Part shown: positions 1 to 8,370 of the stretch, piece after piece
How the letters are laid out: each line of letters begins with the position of its first letter
How positions within the stretch are numbered: the stretch's first letter is position 1
Source of the DNA: Streptomyces sp. JB150
Lineage (GTDB): Bacteria > Actinomycetota > Actinomycetes > Streptomycetales > Streptomycetaceae
Length of the DNA: 64,000 bases
Assembly (NCBI RefSeq): GCF_011193355.1
Contig: NZ_CP049780.1
Location: 4,353,085 to 4,417,084 of the forward strand
Direction of reading: 5' to 3'
The notes under the pieces: model-generated
Databases searched by the model: none
Told to the model about the DNA's origin: nothing
What the model saw: the letters and a program-made list of their open reading frames with translations, nothing else
Translations under genes and position numbers: made by a program

Positions 1-145
1 GCGTCGCCGGTCTGATCCTCGCCGGGTCCGCCTCCCACTCCCGGCCGCCGCCCACGGGGCGCAGCAGGGCGTAAGGGCCCAGCCTGGCCTGGAATGCGCC
101 CACCCTGCGCGTCTGGGGGTCGTAGACGAGCGTTCCCGGTTCCAT
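1..145 (-). CDS. Small conserved Streptomyces protein, C-terminus cut by window edge
   Basis: The reverse strand opens with ATG at 145-143 and stays open to base 1, giving 48 residues that begin MEPGTLVYDPQTRRVGAF and continue LGPYALLRPVGGGREWEADP. I recognise this as a short (about 65-75 aa) Streptomyces protein type often found beside XRE/DUF397 pairs; its function is unknown. A GAAAGGTG ribosome-binding site lies upstream of the ATG. It is divergent from the XRE gene at 251. The 3' end lies outside the window. The family call rests on memory of similar sequences, not on a search. Confidence 0.6.
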   Translation of the reverse strand, partial: MEPGTLVYDPQTRRVGAFQARLGPYALLRPVGGGREWEADPARIRPAT

Positions 146-250
146 TCCCGCACCTTTCGTCACTCTGGGTGTACCGAGCGTCGCGCAGGGGAATGGCCCG
201 TATCAACGCGGAGCGCGTGCGACTGGGTGTTTGTCACGGAGGGGGAACCT

Positions 251-1213
251 GTGACCAGGCGGAACGCGGAAGGGGCCTCCGGCGCGACCAGTGCCGAGAT
301 GTTCGGCGAAGTGCTGCGTCACTTCCGGGAGATGGCCGGACTGACCCAGGAGGGCCTGGCGCGAGAGATCCCGTGCGACCGGTCCCATGTGGCGAGGGTG
401 GAGGCGGGGACGCGGGTGCCGCAGGACACGTTCGCGAAGAAGTGCGACGAAGTGCTGGGTACGGGTGGGGTGTTGCTGCGGTTGTGGGGAAGGGTGGACT
501 GGTATCCGCAAGTGCAGCACCCCGATTGGTTCAGGCGCAGGGCTGACATGGAGGCCCAGGCGGTCAAGCTGTACGAGTACCAGGAAATGGTCGTGCCCGG
601 CTTGCTGCAATCAGCCCATTACGCACGGGCGTTGCTCTCCCAGAAGGCCGACGGCGAACTGCTCGAGGAACGAGTCCGTGCCCGACTGAGCAGGCAGCAA
701 CGGTTTCTCGCCCAGGACGGGCCGATGTACATCGCCGTGCTGGACGAGAGCTGCCTGCGTCAGCGCGTGGGCAACCCCGCCGTGATGCGCGACCAGTGCG
801 CACACCTTCTGCGGCTCGGGCAGCGCCCCAACATCCGTCTCCAGGTTGCCCCGTCCGGTCGTTACGACCTTGTCCGCCCCAACAGTTCCATCTCCCTGAT
901 CACCATGCCCGACGGTGAGCAGTGGCTCTACACAGAGATGCTGAGCCGCGGCTACTTCACCAACGATCCGGAGGCCTACGCCCGGCAGAGCCGAACCTAT
1001 GATGTGCTCAGGGCTGACGTACCGTCCGCCCGGGAGTCCGCTGCGTTGATCAGCGAGGCGATGGAAGGGTACGAGCGCGACCATGAGCAGTCACGACTTC
1101 AGCACCGTTTCCTGGATCAAGAGCAGCTACAGCGCCAACGACGCCGGCAACTGCGTCGAAGTGGCCCCCGGATTCCCCGGCGCCGTCCCCGTCCGCGACA
1201 GCAAGAACCCTGA
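251..1213 (+). CDS. XRE-family HTH regulator with DUF5753 domain (WhiJ type)
   Basis: A 320-aa DNA-binding protein. Residues about 17-70 form a Cro/CI helix-turn-helix (LRHFREMAGLTQEGLAREI, then SHVARVEAG). Residues about 95-275 form a DUF5753 domain (EYQEMVVPGLLQSAHYARAL). Such proteins pair with the DUF397 protein that follows and act in development-related regulation in Streptomyces. I chose GTG 251 because GGAGGGGG sits 5 nt upstream; an in-frame GTG at 227 lacks this. Oddly, the frame does not stop at the usual junction with the DUF397 gene but runs 131 nt into it. This adds an Arg-rich tail (residues about 278-320) that looks like read-through of another frame. Confidence 0.85.
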   Translation: MTRRNAEGASGATSAEMFGEVLRHFREMAGLTQEGLAREIPCDRSHVARVEAGTRVPQDTFAKKCDEVLGTGGVLLRLWGRVDWYPQVQHPDWFRRRADMEAQAVKLYEYQEMVVPGLLQSAHYARALLSQKADGELLEERVRARLSRQQRFLAQDGPMYIAVLDESCLRQRVGNPAVMRDQCAHLLRLGQRPNIRLQVAPSGRYDLVRPNSSISLITMPDGEQWLYTEMLSRGYFTNDPEAYARQSRTYDVLRADVPSARESAALISEAMEGYERDHEQSRLQHRFLDQEQLQRQRRRQLRRSGPRIPRRRPRPRQQEP

Positions 1214-1274
1214 CGGCGCCGTGCTGGTCTTCCAGCGGAGCGCCTGGGCGCAGTTCACCGCGTCGCTCGGATGA
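1083..1274 (+). CDS. DUF397 domain protein
   Basis: A 63-aa protein with the classic DUF397 layout: W-I-K-S-S-Y-S near the N-terminus, then N-C-V-E-V-A, V-R-D-S-K-N-P and a final F-Q-R-S-A-W-A-Q-F. Members are small partners of XRE-DUF5753 regulators in Streptomyces; the biochemical role is unknown. The ATG at 1083 lies inside the 3' part of the XRE gene, implying translational coupling. The last 20 bases overlap, tail to tail, the 3' end of the MFS gene on the other strand. Confidence 0.85.
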   Translation: MSSHDFSTVSWIKSSYSANDAGNCVEVAPGFPGAVPVRDSKNPDGAVLVFQRSAWAQFTASLG

Positions 1275-2394
1275 GCGGCGGAGCCACCGTCGCCAGGCCC
1301 GCGAGGGCCATCGCCGCGCCCAGCCACAGCGGTGCCCGCAGGCCCCACCCGTCGATCGCCACGGCTCCCAGGGAGGAGCCGAGGATGATGCCGAGGGTGA
1401 TGAACGACGAGTGGACGGTGTTCACCAGCGGGCCCGCGTTGCCCGCGCGCTGGACGCGGGTGACCATCGCGGGGTTCATGGTGACGCCCACCAGTCCGAT
1501 GCCGAGCATGCAGGCGACCGCCGGGACGGGTACGTCGGTGAAGAGGGCGAAGCCGGTCAGGAAGACCAGGTTGAGCAGCAGGCCGGTGGCGAGGACGGGC
1601 AGGGTGTAGCGGTCGGCGAGGCGGCCGACGACGGTGTTGCCGACGACGGTGGCGGCGCCGTAGGCGATCAGCAGCGCGGGGACCGTGCCGGTGGAGAAGC
1701 CGGTGACCTCGGTGAGGATCGGGTTGAAGTAGCTGAACGCGGAGAAGGTCGCGCCGATGATCAGCGTGCTGGTGGACAGCGCCAGCAGCAGCCGGGGGCG
1801 CCGGAAGACGCGTACCTCGTCGCGGAAGCCGCCGCCGGTGCCCGCGGGGTCGGTGCGGGGCACGCCCGCGAGGGTGGCCGCGGCGGCGACGACGGTGAGG
1901 GCGGTGATGGTCCAGAAGGCCGCCCGCCAGCCCCAGCGTTCGCCGACGAGGGTGGACAGCGGCAGGCCCAGCAGGGTGCCGAGCATGAGGCCGTTCATGG
2001 CGACGGCGACGGCACGGCCGCGGACCTCGGGCCGGGTGAGCTGGGCGCACAGCGAGATGCCGACGCCGAAGAAGGCCTGTGAGGCGATGCCGGTGATGAT
2101 GCGGGCGGCGAGCATGACGCCGTAGCCGGTGGCGGTCGCGGCGAGGACGTTGCCGGTGAGGAAGACGGAGAAGAGGATCATCAGGGCCGTGCGGGGCGGG
2201 AGTTTCATGAGGGCGACGGTCAGGAAGGGCCCGCCGGCGGCCATGGCGACCGCGAACGCGGTGATGAGGTAGCCGATCTGCGGGACGGTCACGTCGAGTC
2301 CGTCCGCCATCTGCGGCATCAGTCCGGCGACCACGAACTCACTGGTCACCATGGCGAAGATGCCGAGCGCCAGGACGTAGACGGCACGGGGCAC
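1255..2394 (-). CDS. MFS efflux transporter (DHA1-like)
   Basis: A 379-aa major facilitator with about 12 hydrophobic segments. It opens with the drug/arabinose-efflux type N-terminus (FAMVTSEFVVAGLMPQMADG) and carries a cytoplasmic-loop motif after TM2. Probable role is proton-driven export of a small toxic molecule; the substrate is unknown. It starts at GTG 2394 with GAGGAAG about 10 nt upstream. It lies 87 bp downstream of a TetR gene on the same strand, which probably represses it. Its 3' end overlaps the DUF397 gene by 20 bp. Confidence 0.85.
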   Translation of the reverse strand: MPRAVYVLALGIFAMVTSEFVVAGLMPQMADGLDVTVPQIGYLITAFAVAMAAGGPFLTVALMKLPPRTALMILFSVFLTGNVLAATATGYGVMLAARIITGIASQAFFGVGISLCAQLTRPEVRGRAVAVAMNGLMLGTLLGLPLSTLVGERWGWRAAFWTITALTVVAAAATLAGVPRTDPAGTGGGFRDEVRVFRRPRLLLALSTSTLIIGATFSAFSYFNPILTEVTGFSTGTVPALLIAYGAATVVGNTVVGRLADRYTLPVLATGLLLNLVFLTGFALFTDVPVPAVACMLGIGLVGVTMNPAMVTRVQRAGNAGPLVNTVHSSFITLGIILGSSLGAVAIDGWGLRAPLWLGAAMALAGLATVAPPLIRATR

Positions 2395-2426
2395 GTTCGT
2401 TCTTCCTCTCTGGGCTGGTTCTGGAA

Positions 2427-2443
2427 AGATCAGTACAAAACTG
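2427..2443. promoter_or_regulatory. Possible TetR operator in the tetR-MFS gap
   Basis: The 87-bp gap before the MFS gene contains GATCAGTACAAAACT. A related GATCCAAAACC is read on the reverse strand just upstream of the tetR start. The shared GATC...AAAAC core in both leaders is the only evidence, so this is a weak suggestion. Confidence 0.2.
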
Positions 2444-2481
2444 GGGCATGGCGAGGCGTCGCCCGGCCGGGGATGCGGTTC

Positions 2482-3078
2482 TCAGCCGGTCAGCGCGTCC
2501 ATCGTGACGTCGGCGATCGACTCCAGCGTGGCCCGGTCGGCGCCGGCCTGGCTGGAGATCCGCATGCCGCCCATCGCGGCGTTGACGAACCGGGCGAGCG
2601 CCCCGGAGTCCCGGGGCGAGGTGATGCTGCCGTCGCGGCGGCCCTCCTCCAGGACCGCGCGCAGGGCGGCGAGGCGCCGGGCGAGGTCGCGTTGCAGCAG
2701 TTCGGCGGCGCGCGGGTCGCGGCCGGCCAGCTCCACGGTCGTGTTCACGGTGAGGCAGCCGAGACTGCGGCCGCCCGCCCGGTGCTCCGTCTCGCCGTCG
2801 ACGACCACGTCGAGCAGCGCGCGGATCCGTTCGGCGGCGCTGCGGCCGGTGTCCTCCAGGATCGCGAGCTGGTCGGCCGTCATGGTCTCGATGTAGTGGG
2901 CCAGCGCGCGCTCGAAGAGGTCGTGCTTGCTCTTGAACGTGTTGTAGATGCTGCTGCGGCCCAGTCCGGTGGCGTCACACAGGTCCTGGGTGGAGGTGGC
3001 CTCGTAACCCTTTTCCCAGAACGTGCGCATCGCCGCGTCCAGGGCCCGCCCCTCGTCGAAGTTCCGTGGTCGGGCCAT
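2482..3078 (-). CDS. TetR/AcrR-family repressor
   Basis: A 198-aa regulator. The N-terminal HTH spans residues about 8-55, with helix signatures WEKGYEATSTQDLCDATGL and GRSSIYNTFKSKHDLFERAL. The C-terminal ligand domain carries SLGCLTVNT, typical of TetR proteins that control MFS pumps. It is encoded upstream of the MFS gene on the same strand and is its likely repressor. Candidate operator cores are the GATC...AAAAC sequences upstream of both genes (near 3090-3110 and 2427-2443); this is only a visual similarity. The ligand is unknown. Confidence 0.85.
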   Translation of the reverse strand: MARPRNFDEGRALDAAMRTFWEKGYEATSTQDLCDATGLGRSSIYNTFKSKHDLFERALAHYIETMTADQLAILEDTGRSAAERIRALLDVVVDGETEHRAGGRSLGCLTVNTTVELAGRDPRAAELLQRDLARRLAALRAVLEEGRRDGSITSPRDSGALARFVNAAMGGMRISSQAGADRATLESIADVTMDALTG

Positions 3079-3212
3079 GAGGTCACCTTACGGTTTTGGA
3101 TCGCACGTTTCAATACCTCACCGCGCGGGCGGGTTTGAGGTCATCGCCGTCGCCGATACCCCCATCGGCAGGACGCCCCACCGGCGCGTGGACCCGCCCG
3201 GGCGCCCGCTCG

Positions 3213-3218
3213 TAGCGT
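3213..3218 (+). promoter_or_regulatory. -10 element TAGCGT, leaderless start
   Basis: TAGCGT ends 7 nt before ATG 3226 and no Shine-Dalgarno sequence is visible. This spacing would start the transcript at or next to the A of the start codon. Confidence 0.4.
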
Positions 3219-3225
3219 CCGGGAC

Positions 3226-4188
3226 ATGACCTCACCGACCACCCCGTCCCAGCGCAGGGGCGCGGCCCAGCTGACCGCCGCCATGGTGCTCTCCGGCACC
3301 CTCGGCGTCTTCGTCGTCGAGTCCGGCGCCTCGCCGTTCGACGTCGTCTTCTTCCGCGTCCTGTTCGGCGCCCTCGCCCTCGGCGGCTACATCGCCGCCC
3401 GCGGCTGGCTCCGCGACCACGGCTTCACCCCGCGCACCCTCAAACTCGCCGTCCTCGGCGGTGTGTTCATCGTCTTCAACTGGGTCTTCCTCTTCCAGTC
3501 GTACGAGTCGACGTCCATCTCCGTGGCGACGGTCGTCTACCACACCCAGCCGTTCTACGTGGTGCTCCTCGGCGCCCTGCTGTTCCGCGAACGGCTCACC
3601 GCCGCCAAGGTGGGCTGGATCGCCGTCGCCTTCGCCGGACTGATCCTCGTCTCCGGCGTCACCCCCGGCGACCTCGCCTCCGGTGGCGGCTACCTGCTCG
3701 GCATCGGCCAGGCGCTGCTCGCCGCGCTGCTCTACGGCCTGTCCACGGTCGTCACCAAGCGGATCACGGGAGTACGCCCGCACCTGATCGCCCTCGTCCA
3801 GGTCCTCGTCGGCATCCCGCTCCTGCTGCCCTTCGCCGACTTCGGCGCCATGAGCGGCACGGGCGCCGACTGGGGCTGGCTGGTGGGCCTCGGCGTCATC
3901 CACACCGGGCTGATGTACGTGCTGATGTACGCCGCGTACGCCCAGCTGCCCACCGCGAAAATCGCCGTCCTGGCCTTCGTCTACCCGGCCGTCGCGATGG
4001 TGACGGACTGGCTGGTGTACGGCCACCACATCGGCCTCGTCCAGGCGCTCGGCGTCCCGCTCATCGTGACCGCCGGCCTCAAGGTCACCCTTGCTCGGCC
4101 ACGAGCCGCCGCGCCTGCTCCACGAACAGCCGGGCGTGCGCCGCAAGCCGCTTCCCGGACCGCCACGCCAGCTGCGTGCGAAGCGTGA
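3226..4188 (+). CDS. EamA/DMT-superfamily exporter
   Basis: A 320-aa membrane protein with about ten TM segments in two EamA repeats: residues about 10-140, including YESTSISVATVVYHTQPFYV, and residues about 150-285, including QALLAALLYGLSTVVTKRI. Family members export amino acids or metabolites; the substrate cannot be read from sequence. The body appears to end near residue 286. The last ~34 residues (Pro/Ala/Arg-rich) are encoded antisense to the 3' end of the LysR gene, a 104-bp tail-to-tail overlap, so the natural stop may have been lost. The start appears leaderless. Confidence 0.85.
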   Translation: MTSPTTPSQRRGAAQLTAAMVLSGTLGVFVVESGASPFDVVFFRVLFGALALGGYIAARGWLRDHGFTPRTLKLAVLGGVFIVFNWVFLFQSYESTSISVATVVYHTQPFYVVLLGALLFRERLTAAKVGWIAVAFAGLILVSGVTPGDLASGGGYLLGIGQALLAALLYGLSTVVTKRITGVRPHLIALVQVLVGIPLLLPFADFGAMSGTGADWGWLVGLGVIHTGLMYVLMYAAYAQLPTAKIAVLAFVYPAVAMVTDWLVYGHHIGLVQALGVPLIVTAGLKVTLARPRAAAPAPRTAGRAPQAASRTATPAACEA

Positions 4189-4966
4189 ACGGCGGCTCCC
4201 AGTCCAGCCGTACCAGCGAGCCCTCGGCAAGTTCGGCGGCGACCGTGATCTCGGGCAGCAGACAGATCCCGAGACCGGCCGCCGCGGCCCGCTTGGTCGC
4301 CTCGATCGTGCCGAACTCCATGAACGACACGGGGGCCAGTGAGGTCAGCTCCCGCTCGAACAGGTCGCGGTAGGCGCAGCCGGGCTCGGTGGCGAGGAGG
4401 GAGTGGGCGGTGAGGTCGGCGGTGGTGGGCGCCTGACCGGCGAGCGGGTGGGCGGGGGCGGCGACCAGGGCCAGCGGCTCCACGGCGAGGACTTCCGTCT
4501 CCAGACCGGGGTGCTCGGTCTCCCGCTCCATCAGGAAGCCCAGGTCGTAGACGCCCTGGCGCAGCGCCTGCCGGGTCTCGTCGCCGATCGTCGTCCGCAG
4601 CGACAGGCGGACCTTCGGGTAGCGGTGGTGGAAGAACTCCAGCAACGGGGGCAGGCGGTGGTTGGTCAGCGACTCCATCGTGCCGACCACCAGCGCGCCC
4701 GTTGGTTCCTCGGTGCCCGCGACCGCCGCGCGGGCCTCCTCGGTCAGCTCCAGGATCTGCCGCGCGTACGGCAGCAGCCGCTCGCCCGCCTCGGTGAGCC
4801 GGATGCGGCTGCCCAGCCGGTCGAACAGCTCGGTGCCCAGCGCGGACTCCAGGGCGCGGACCTGGGCGGTCACGCTGGACTGCGCGTACTTCAGCTCGGC
4901 CGCGGCCCGGGTGAAGCTGAGGACCGTCGCGACCTTCTCGAAGGTGACCAGGAGCCGCAGCTCCAC
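4085..4966 (-). CDS. LysR-family transcriptional regulator
   Basis: A 293-aa LTTR. The winged HTH occupies residues 1-60 (ELRLLVTFEKVATVLSFTRA, then SSVTAQVRALESALG). The periplasmic-binding-like effector domain spans about 90-290. It starts at GTG 4966, one base after the stop codon of the upstream PLDc_N gene, so it is co-transcribed and probably translated by reinitiation. The adjacent convergent DMT exporter is a plausible target because LTTR-EamA pairs are common. Target and ligand are not determined. Confidence 0.85.
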   Translation of the reverse strand: MELRLLVTFEKVATVLSFTRAAAELKYAQSSVTAQVRALESALGTELFDRLGSRIRLTEAGERLLPYARQILELTEEARAAVAGTEEPTGALVVGTMESLTNHRLPPLLEFFHHRYPKVRLSLRTTIGDETRQALRQGVYDLGFLMERETEHPGLETEVLAVEPLALVAAPAHPLAGQAPTTADLTAHSLLATEPGCAYRDLFERELTSLAPVSFMEFGTIEATKRAAAAGLGICLLPEITVAAELAEGSLVRLDWEPPFTLRTQLAWRSGKRLAAHARLFVEQARRLVAEQG

Positions 4967-4967
4967 G

Positions 4968-5288
4968 TCAGGACTCGTCCCGCTTCTTCTTCCCGCCGTC
5001 CTCGTCGTCGTCCTTGTCGAGGGACTTCAGGAAGTCGGGGTTGTCGTCCGGGGCGACCCACTGGCGGGAACGGTTCGCCCGCACCCCGGACCAGCCGTCC
5101 GCGGCGAGCGCCCGCTTCTTGCCCGCGATCAGCCACGAGATCGAGCCGACCAGGGGGAACAGCAGGACGAGGATCGCCCACAGCGGCTTCGGCATGTGGC
5201 GGATGTCCTGCTCGTCCGTGCTGATGCAGTCGATGAACGCGTACACGCTCAGCGCCAGTGGCACGACGAACATCAGAACCCGGAGCAT
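4968..5288 (-). CDS. PLDc_N-domain small membrane protein
   Basis: A 106-aa protein with two TM segments (residues about 3-20 and 35-58) of the PLD-nuclease N-terminal type: YAFIDC between the helices, then [20 protein letters not shown] and a lysine-rich exit. The C-terminal ~45 residues are charged ([16 protein letters not shown]). Such proteins have no known enzymatic activity. It is translationally coupled to the LysR gene and divergent from the UbiD-type gene at 5378. Confidence 0.8.
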   Translation of the reverse strand: MLRVLMFVVPLALSVYAFIDCISTDEQDIRHMPKPLWAILVLLFPLVGSISWLIAGKKRALAADGWSGVRANRSRQWVAPDDNPDFLKSLDKDDDEDGGKKKRDES

Positions 5289-5377
5289 CGGTGCACCCCC
5301 AGTGGTACGGCGGGTCGGGAATCGCGGTGCGGCCCCCGTGACGGGGCCAGGGTAGCCCCTCGGGGATACTTGACCCC

Positions 5378-6829
5378 ATGGCTTACGACGATCTTCGCTC
5401 CCTGCTCAGGGCACTGGAGCGCGAGGGAGACCTGAAGCGCATCAAGGTGGAGGTCGACCCGCATCTGGAGGTCGGGGAGATCGTCGACCGGGTGAACAAG
5501 GCCGGCGGTCCCGCCCTCCTCTTCGAGAACGTGAAGGGGTCGTCGATGCCCCTCGCCATGAACGTCTTCGGGACCGACCGGCGCCTGCTGAAGGCGCTCG
5601 GCCTGACGTCGTACGGCGAGATCAGCGACAAGATCGGCGGGCTGCTGAAGCCGGAGCTGCCGCACGGGTTCGTGGGCGTGCGGGAGGCCTTCGGCAAGCT
5701 CGGCGCGATGACGCACGTACCGCCGAAGAAGGTCAAGGACGGTCCCGTGCAGGAGGTCGTCCTGACCGGGGACGACGTGGACCTCGACCAGCTCCCGGCA
5801 CTGTTCACCTGGCCCAAGGACGGCGGTTCCTTCTTCAACCTGGGGCTCACCCACACCAAGGACCCCGAGACCGGCATCCGCAACCTGGGCCTGTACCGCC
5901 TGCAGCGCCACGACAAGCGCACCATCGGCATGCACTGGCAGATCCACAAGGACAGCCGCAACCACTACCAGGTGGCGGCGCGGCGCGGCGAGCGCCTGCC
6001 GGTCGCCATCGCCTTCGGCTGCCCGCCCGCCGTGACGTACGCCTCCACGGCGCCGCTGCCCGGCGACATCGACGAGTACCTGTTCGCCGGGTTCCTCGCG
6101 GGCAAGCGGATCGAGATGGTGGACTGCAAGACGGTCCCGCTCCAGGTGCCCGCGCAGGCGGAGGTGGTCCTGGAGGGCTGGCTGGAACCGGGCGAGATGC
6201 TGCCGGAGGGCCCCTTCGGCGACCACACCGGCTTCTACACCCCGCAGGAGCCGTTCCCCGCGCTGAAGATCGACTGCGTGACGATGCGCAAGCGCCCGCT
6301 GCTCCAGTCGATCGTCGTCGGCCGCCCCCCGACCGAGGACGGCCCGCTGGGCCGCGCCACGGAACGCTTCTTCCTGCCGCTGCTGAAGATCATCGTCCCG
6401 GACATCGTGGACTACCACCTGCCCGAGGCCGGCGGCTTCCACAACTGCGCGATCGTCTCGATCGACAAGAAGTACCCCAAGCACGCGCAGAAGGTCATGC
6501 ACGCCATCTGGGGCGCGCACATGATGTCCCTGACCAAGCTGATCGTCGTGGTCGACGCCGACTGCGACGTCCACGACCTGCACGAGGTCGCCTGGCGCGC
6601 CCTCGGCAACACGGACTACGCCCGCGACCTGACGGTGGTCGAAGGCCCCGTCGACCACCTCGACCACGCCTCCTACCAACAGTTCTGGGGTGGCAAGGCG
6701 GGCATCGACGCGACGAAGAAGTGGCCCGAGGAGGGCTACACCCGCGACGGCGGCTGGCCGGACATGGTGGAGTCCGATCCGCGGACGGCGGCTCTGGTGG
6801 ACCGCCGGTGGAAGGAGTACGGCCTGTGA
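5378..6829 (+). CDS. ubiD: UbiD-family decarboxylase of menaquinone biosynthesis
   Basis: A 483-aa UbiD-superfamily enzyme, close to the family length. It keeps the hallmark regions [20 protein letters not shown] (prenyl-FMN and metal binding) and [14 protein letters not shown] (catalytic Glu region). In Streptomyces this gene belongs to the late futalosine pathway, decarboxylating the prenylated 1,4-dihydroxy-6-naphthoate intermediate with prenylated FMN made by a UbiX partner (8371). The stop overlaps the GTG start of the prenyltransferase gene by 4 nt (GTGA). GATACT lies 7 nt before the ATG, so the transcript may be leaderless. Assignment of the mqnL versus mqnM symbol is left open. Confidence 0.9.
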   Translation: MAYDDLRSLLRALEREGDLKRIKVEVDPHLEVGEIVDRVNKAGGPALLFENVKGSSMPLAMNVFGTDRRLLKALGLTSYGEISDKIGGLLKPELPHGFVGVREAFGKLGAMTHVPPKKVKDGPVQEVVLTGDDVDLDQLPALFTWPKDGGSFFNLGLTHTKDPETGIRNLGLYRLQRHDKRTIGMHWQIHKDSRNHYQVAARRGERLPVAIAFGCPPAVTYASTAPLPGDIDEYLFAGFLAGKRIEMVDCKTVPLQVPAQAEVVLEGWLEPGEMLPEGPFGDHTGFYTPQEPFPALKIDCVTMRKRPLLQSIVVGRPPTEDGPLGRATERFFLPLLKIIVPDIVDYHLPEAGGFHNCAIVSIDKKYPKHAQKVMHAIWGAHMMSLTKLIVVVDADCDVHDLHEVAWRALGNTDYARDLTVVEGPVDHLDHASYQQFWGGKAGIDATKKWPEEGYTRDGGWPDMVESDPRTAALVDRRWKEYGL

Positions 6830-7728
6830 GCAGCGCATCGGCGGCCGTCCCCCAGCCGGGCCGCACCAGGGCCTTCCTGCGCCTGGTGATGATCGAGCAC
6901 TCGATCTTCGCGCTGCCCTTCGCCTACATCGCCTCGCTGACGGCGATGTTCCAGCTCGACCGGAACATCCACTGGCGCGAGCTGGCGCTGGTCACCGTCT
7001 GCATGGTCGGCCTGCGCACCTTCGCCATGGCCGTCAACCGCATCATCGACCGCGAGATCGACGCCCGGAACCCGCGCACGGCGCACCGCGAACTGGTGAC
7101 CGGCGCGATGTCGGTGAAGCACGCCTGGACCGGCGCGCTGATCGCGGTGGTGATCTTCCTCGGCTCGGCGGCCCTGCTGAACCCGCTCTGTCTCGCGCTG
7201 GCCCCCGTGGCGGTCGTGCCGATGGTGGTCTACCCCTACGGCAAACGGTTCACGAACTTCCCCCAGGCCATCCTCGGCCTCGCCCAGGCGATGGGCCCCG
7301 TCGGCGGGTGGCTGGCGATCACGGGGGAGTGGTCCTGGGACGCGGTCATCCTCGGCCTCGCGGTCGGCATCTGGATCGGCGGCTTCGACCTCATCTACGC
7401 CTGCCAGGACGTGGAGACCGACCGCGAGATCGGCGTCCGCTCGGTCCCGGCCCGCTTCGGCATCCCCGCCGCCATCTGGGGCGCCCGCGCCTGCCACGCC
7501 GTCACGACGGCCCTGTTCGTCTGGTACGCCCTGGCGACGGACGCGGGCGTCTTCTTCTGGCTGGGCCTGCTGATCGTCGCCGCCGCCTTCGTCTACGAGC
7601 ACCGGATCGTCCGCCCCCACGACCTGTCCCGCCTCAACCGCGCCTTCTTCTCGGTCAACGGCTTCATCGGGATAGCCCTGTTCGTGTGCGCGCTGCTGGA
7701 TCTTCTGGTGCGGGGTCTGACCGTCTGA
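6826..7728 (+). CDS. mqnP: 1,4-dihydroxy-6-naphthoate polyprenyltransferase (UbiA family)
   Basis: A 300-aa integral membrane UbiA prenyltransferase with about eight TM helices. Both Asp-rich motifs are visible: NRIIDREIDARN (NxxxDxxxD type) and YACQDVETDREIG (DxxxD). It attaches the polyprenyl chain to the naphthoquinone precursor in the futalosine pathway. The GTG start at 6826 overlaps the upstream stop by 4 nt. The frame is open farther upstream, but that would place most of the extension inside the ubiD gene. It works between the polyprenyl synthase (61823) and UbiE (32417). Confidence 0.9.
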   Translation: MSSASAAVPQPGRTRAFLRLVMIEHSIFALPFAYIASLTAMFQLDRNIHWRELALVTVCMVGLRTFAMAVNRIIDREIDARNPRTAHRELVTGAMSVKHAWTGALIAVVIFLGSAALLNPLCLALAPVAVVPMVVYPYGKRFTNFPQAILGLAQAMGPVGGWLAITGEWSWDAVILGLAVGIWIGGFDLIYACQDVETDREIGVRSVPARFGIPAAIWGARACHAVTTALFVWYALATDAGVFFWLGLLIVAAAFVYEHRIVRPHDLSRLNRAFFSVNGFIGIALFVCALLDLLVRGLTV

Positions 7729-7772
7729 CTAGCGTGCGGCCTACCATCGAGTGCAGAGAGAGGGAGGCCGAC

Positions 7773-8333
7773 GTGACCGTCTCGGACAGCGACCGCCTGC
7801 ACTCGCAGCTCGCCCGGTACGAGGACATGTTCCGCGGGTACCGGATGGAGATTGTCGAGGGCAACATCGTGATGAGTCCGCTCAAGCCGTTCCACAACGA
7901 GACGATCATGCGGCTTTGGATGCAGCTCGAAGCCCAGCTCGACGGGGAGTGGGCGTTCATCAGCGACGTGGCCATCCCCTTCAGCGCGGACTTCGAGTTC
8001 TGCCCGGATCTCGCGGTGATCCCGGCGGCCGAGAAGAACAAGAACCTCAGCTCTTATCCGGCCGACCTGGTGGAGCTCGCCATCGAGGTGGTGTCTCCGA
8101 GCAGCGTGCGAAACGACTACGTCGTCAAGCACCGGCAGTACGCGGCCCGGGGCATTCCCAACTACGTGATCTTCGACCCGAACAAGGGCGAGCTGGTCAC
8201 CTTCTGGAACCCCGGCCCGGATGGCTACCTCGGCCGTGACACCTTCCCCTACGCCGGCCAGGTGACGGTGGACACCAAGGTGGGGCGGCTCACCGTCGAC
8301 ACCTCCGCCCTCCCCGTCGACAAGGCGTCCTGA
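7773..8333 (+). CDS. Uma2-family (DUF820) PD-(D/E)XK nuclease-like protein
   Basis: A 186-aa Uma2 protein. The nuclease-fold signature is present: FCPDLAVIP (active-site Asp), LAIEVVSPSS (Glu in the ExV core) and the basic stretch DYVVKHRQYAARGIPNYVIFD. The family is abundant in Streptomyces and cyanobacteria and its biological role is unproven. The start is GTG 7773 with a strong AGAGGGAGG site. It lies between mqnP and ubiX, genes that I remember as adjacent in S. coelicolor, so it is probably a later insertion with no role in menaquinone synthesis. Confidence 0.8.
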   Translation: MTVSDSDRLHSQLARYEDMFRGYRMEIVEGNIVMSPLKPFHNETIMRLWMQLEAQLDGEWAFISDVAIPFSADFEFCPDLAVIPAAEKNKNLSSYPADLVELAIEVVSPSSVRNDYVVKHRQYAARGIPNYVIFDPNKGELVTFWNPGPDGYLGRDTFPYAGQVTVDTKVGRLTVDTSALPVDKAS

Positions 8334-8358
8334 CGAGTTACCCCGCGGACGTCGCCGG

Positions 8359-8364
8359 TACGCT
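8359..8364 (+). promoter_or_regulatory. -10 element TACGCT before ubiX, leaderless start
   Basis: TACGCT is followed by 6 nt and then GTG 8371, with no ribosome-binding site. It implies an independent leaderless transcript for ubiX downstream of the Uma2 gene. Confidence 0.4.
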
Positions 8365-8370
8365 CAAGAT

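Noticed and set aside
227..250. Upstream GTG start for the XRE regulator
   Set aside because: No RBS at that position, whereas GTG 251 has GGAGGGGG at ideal distance and family-like residues begin after it.
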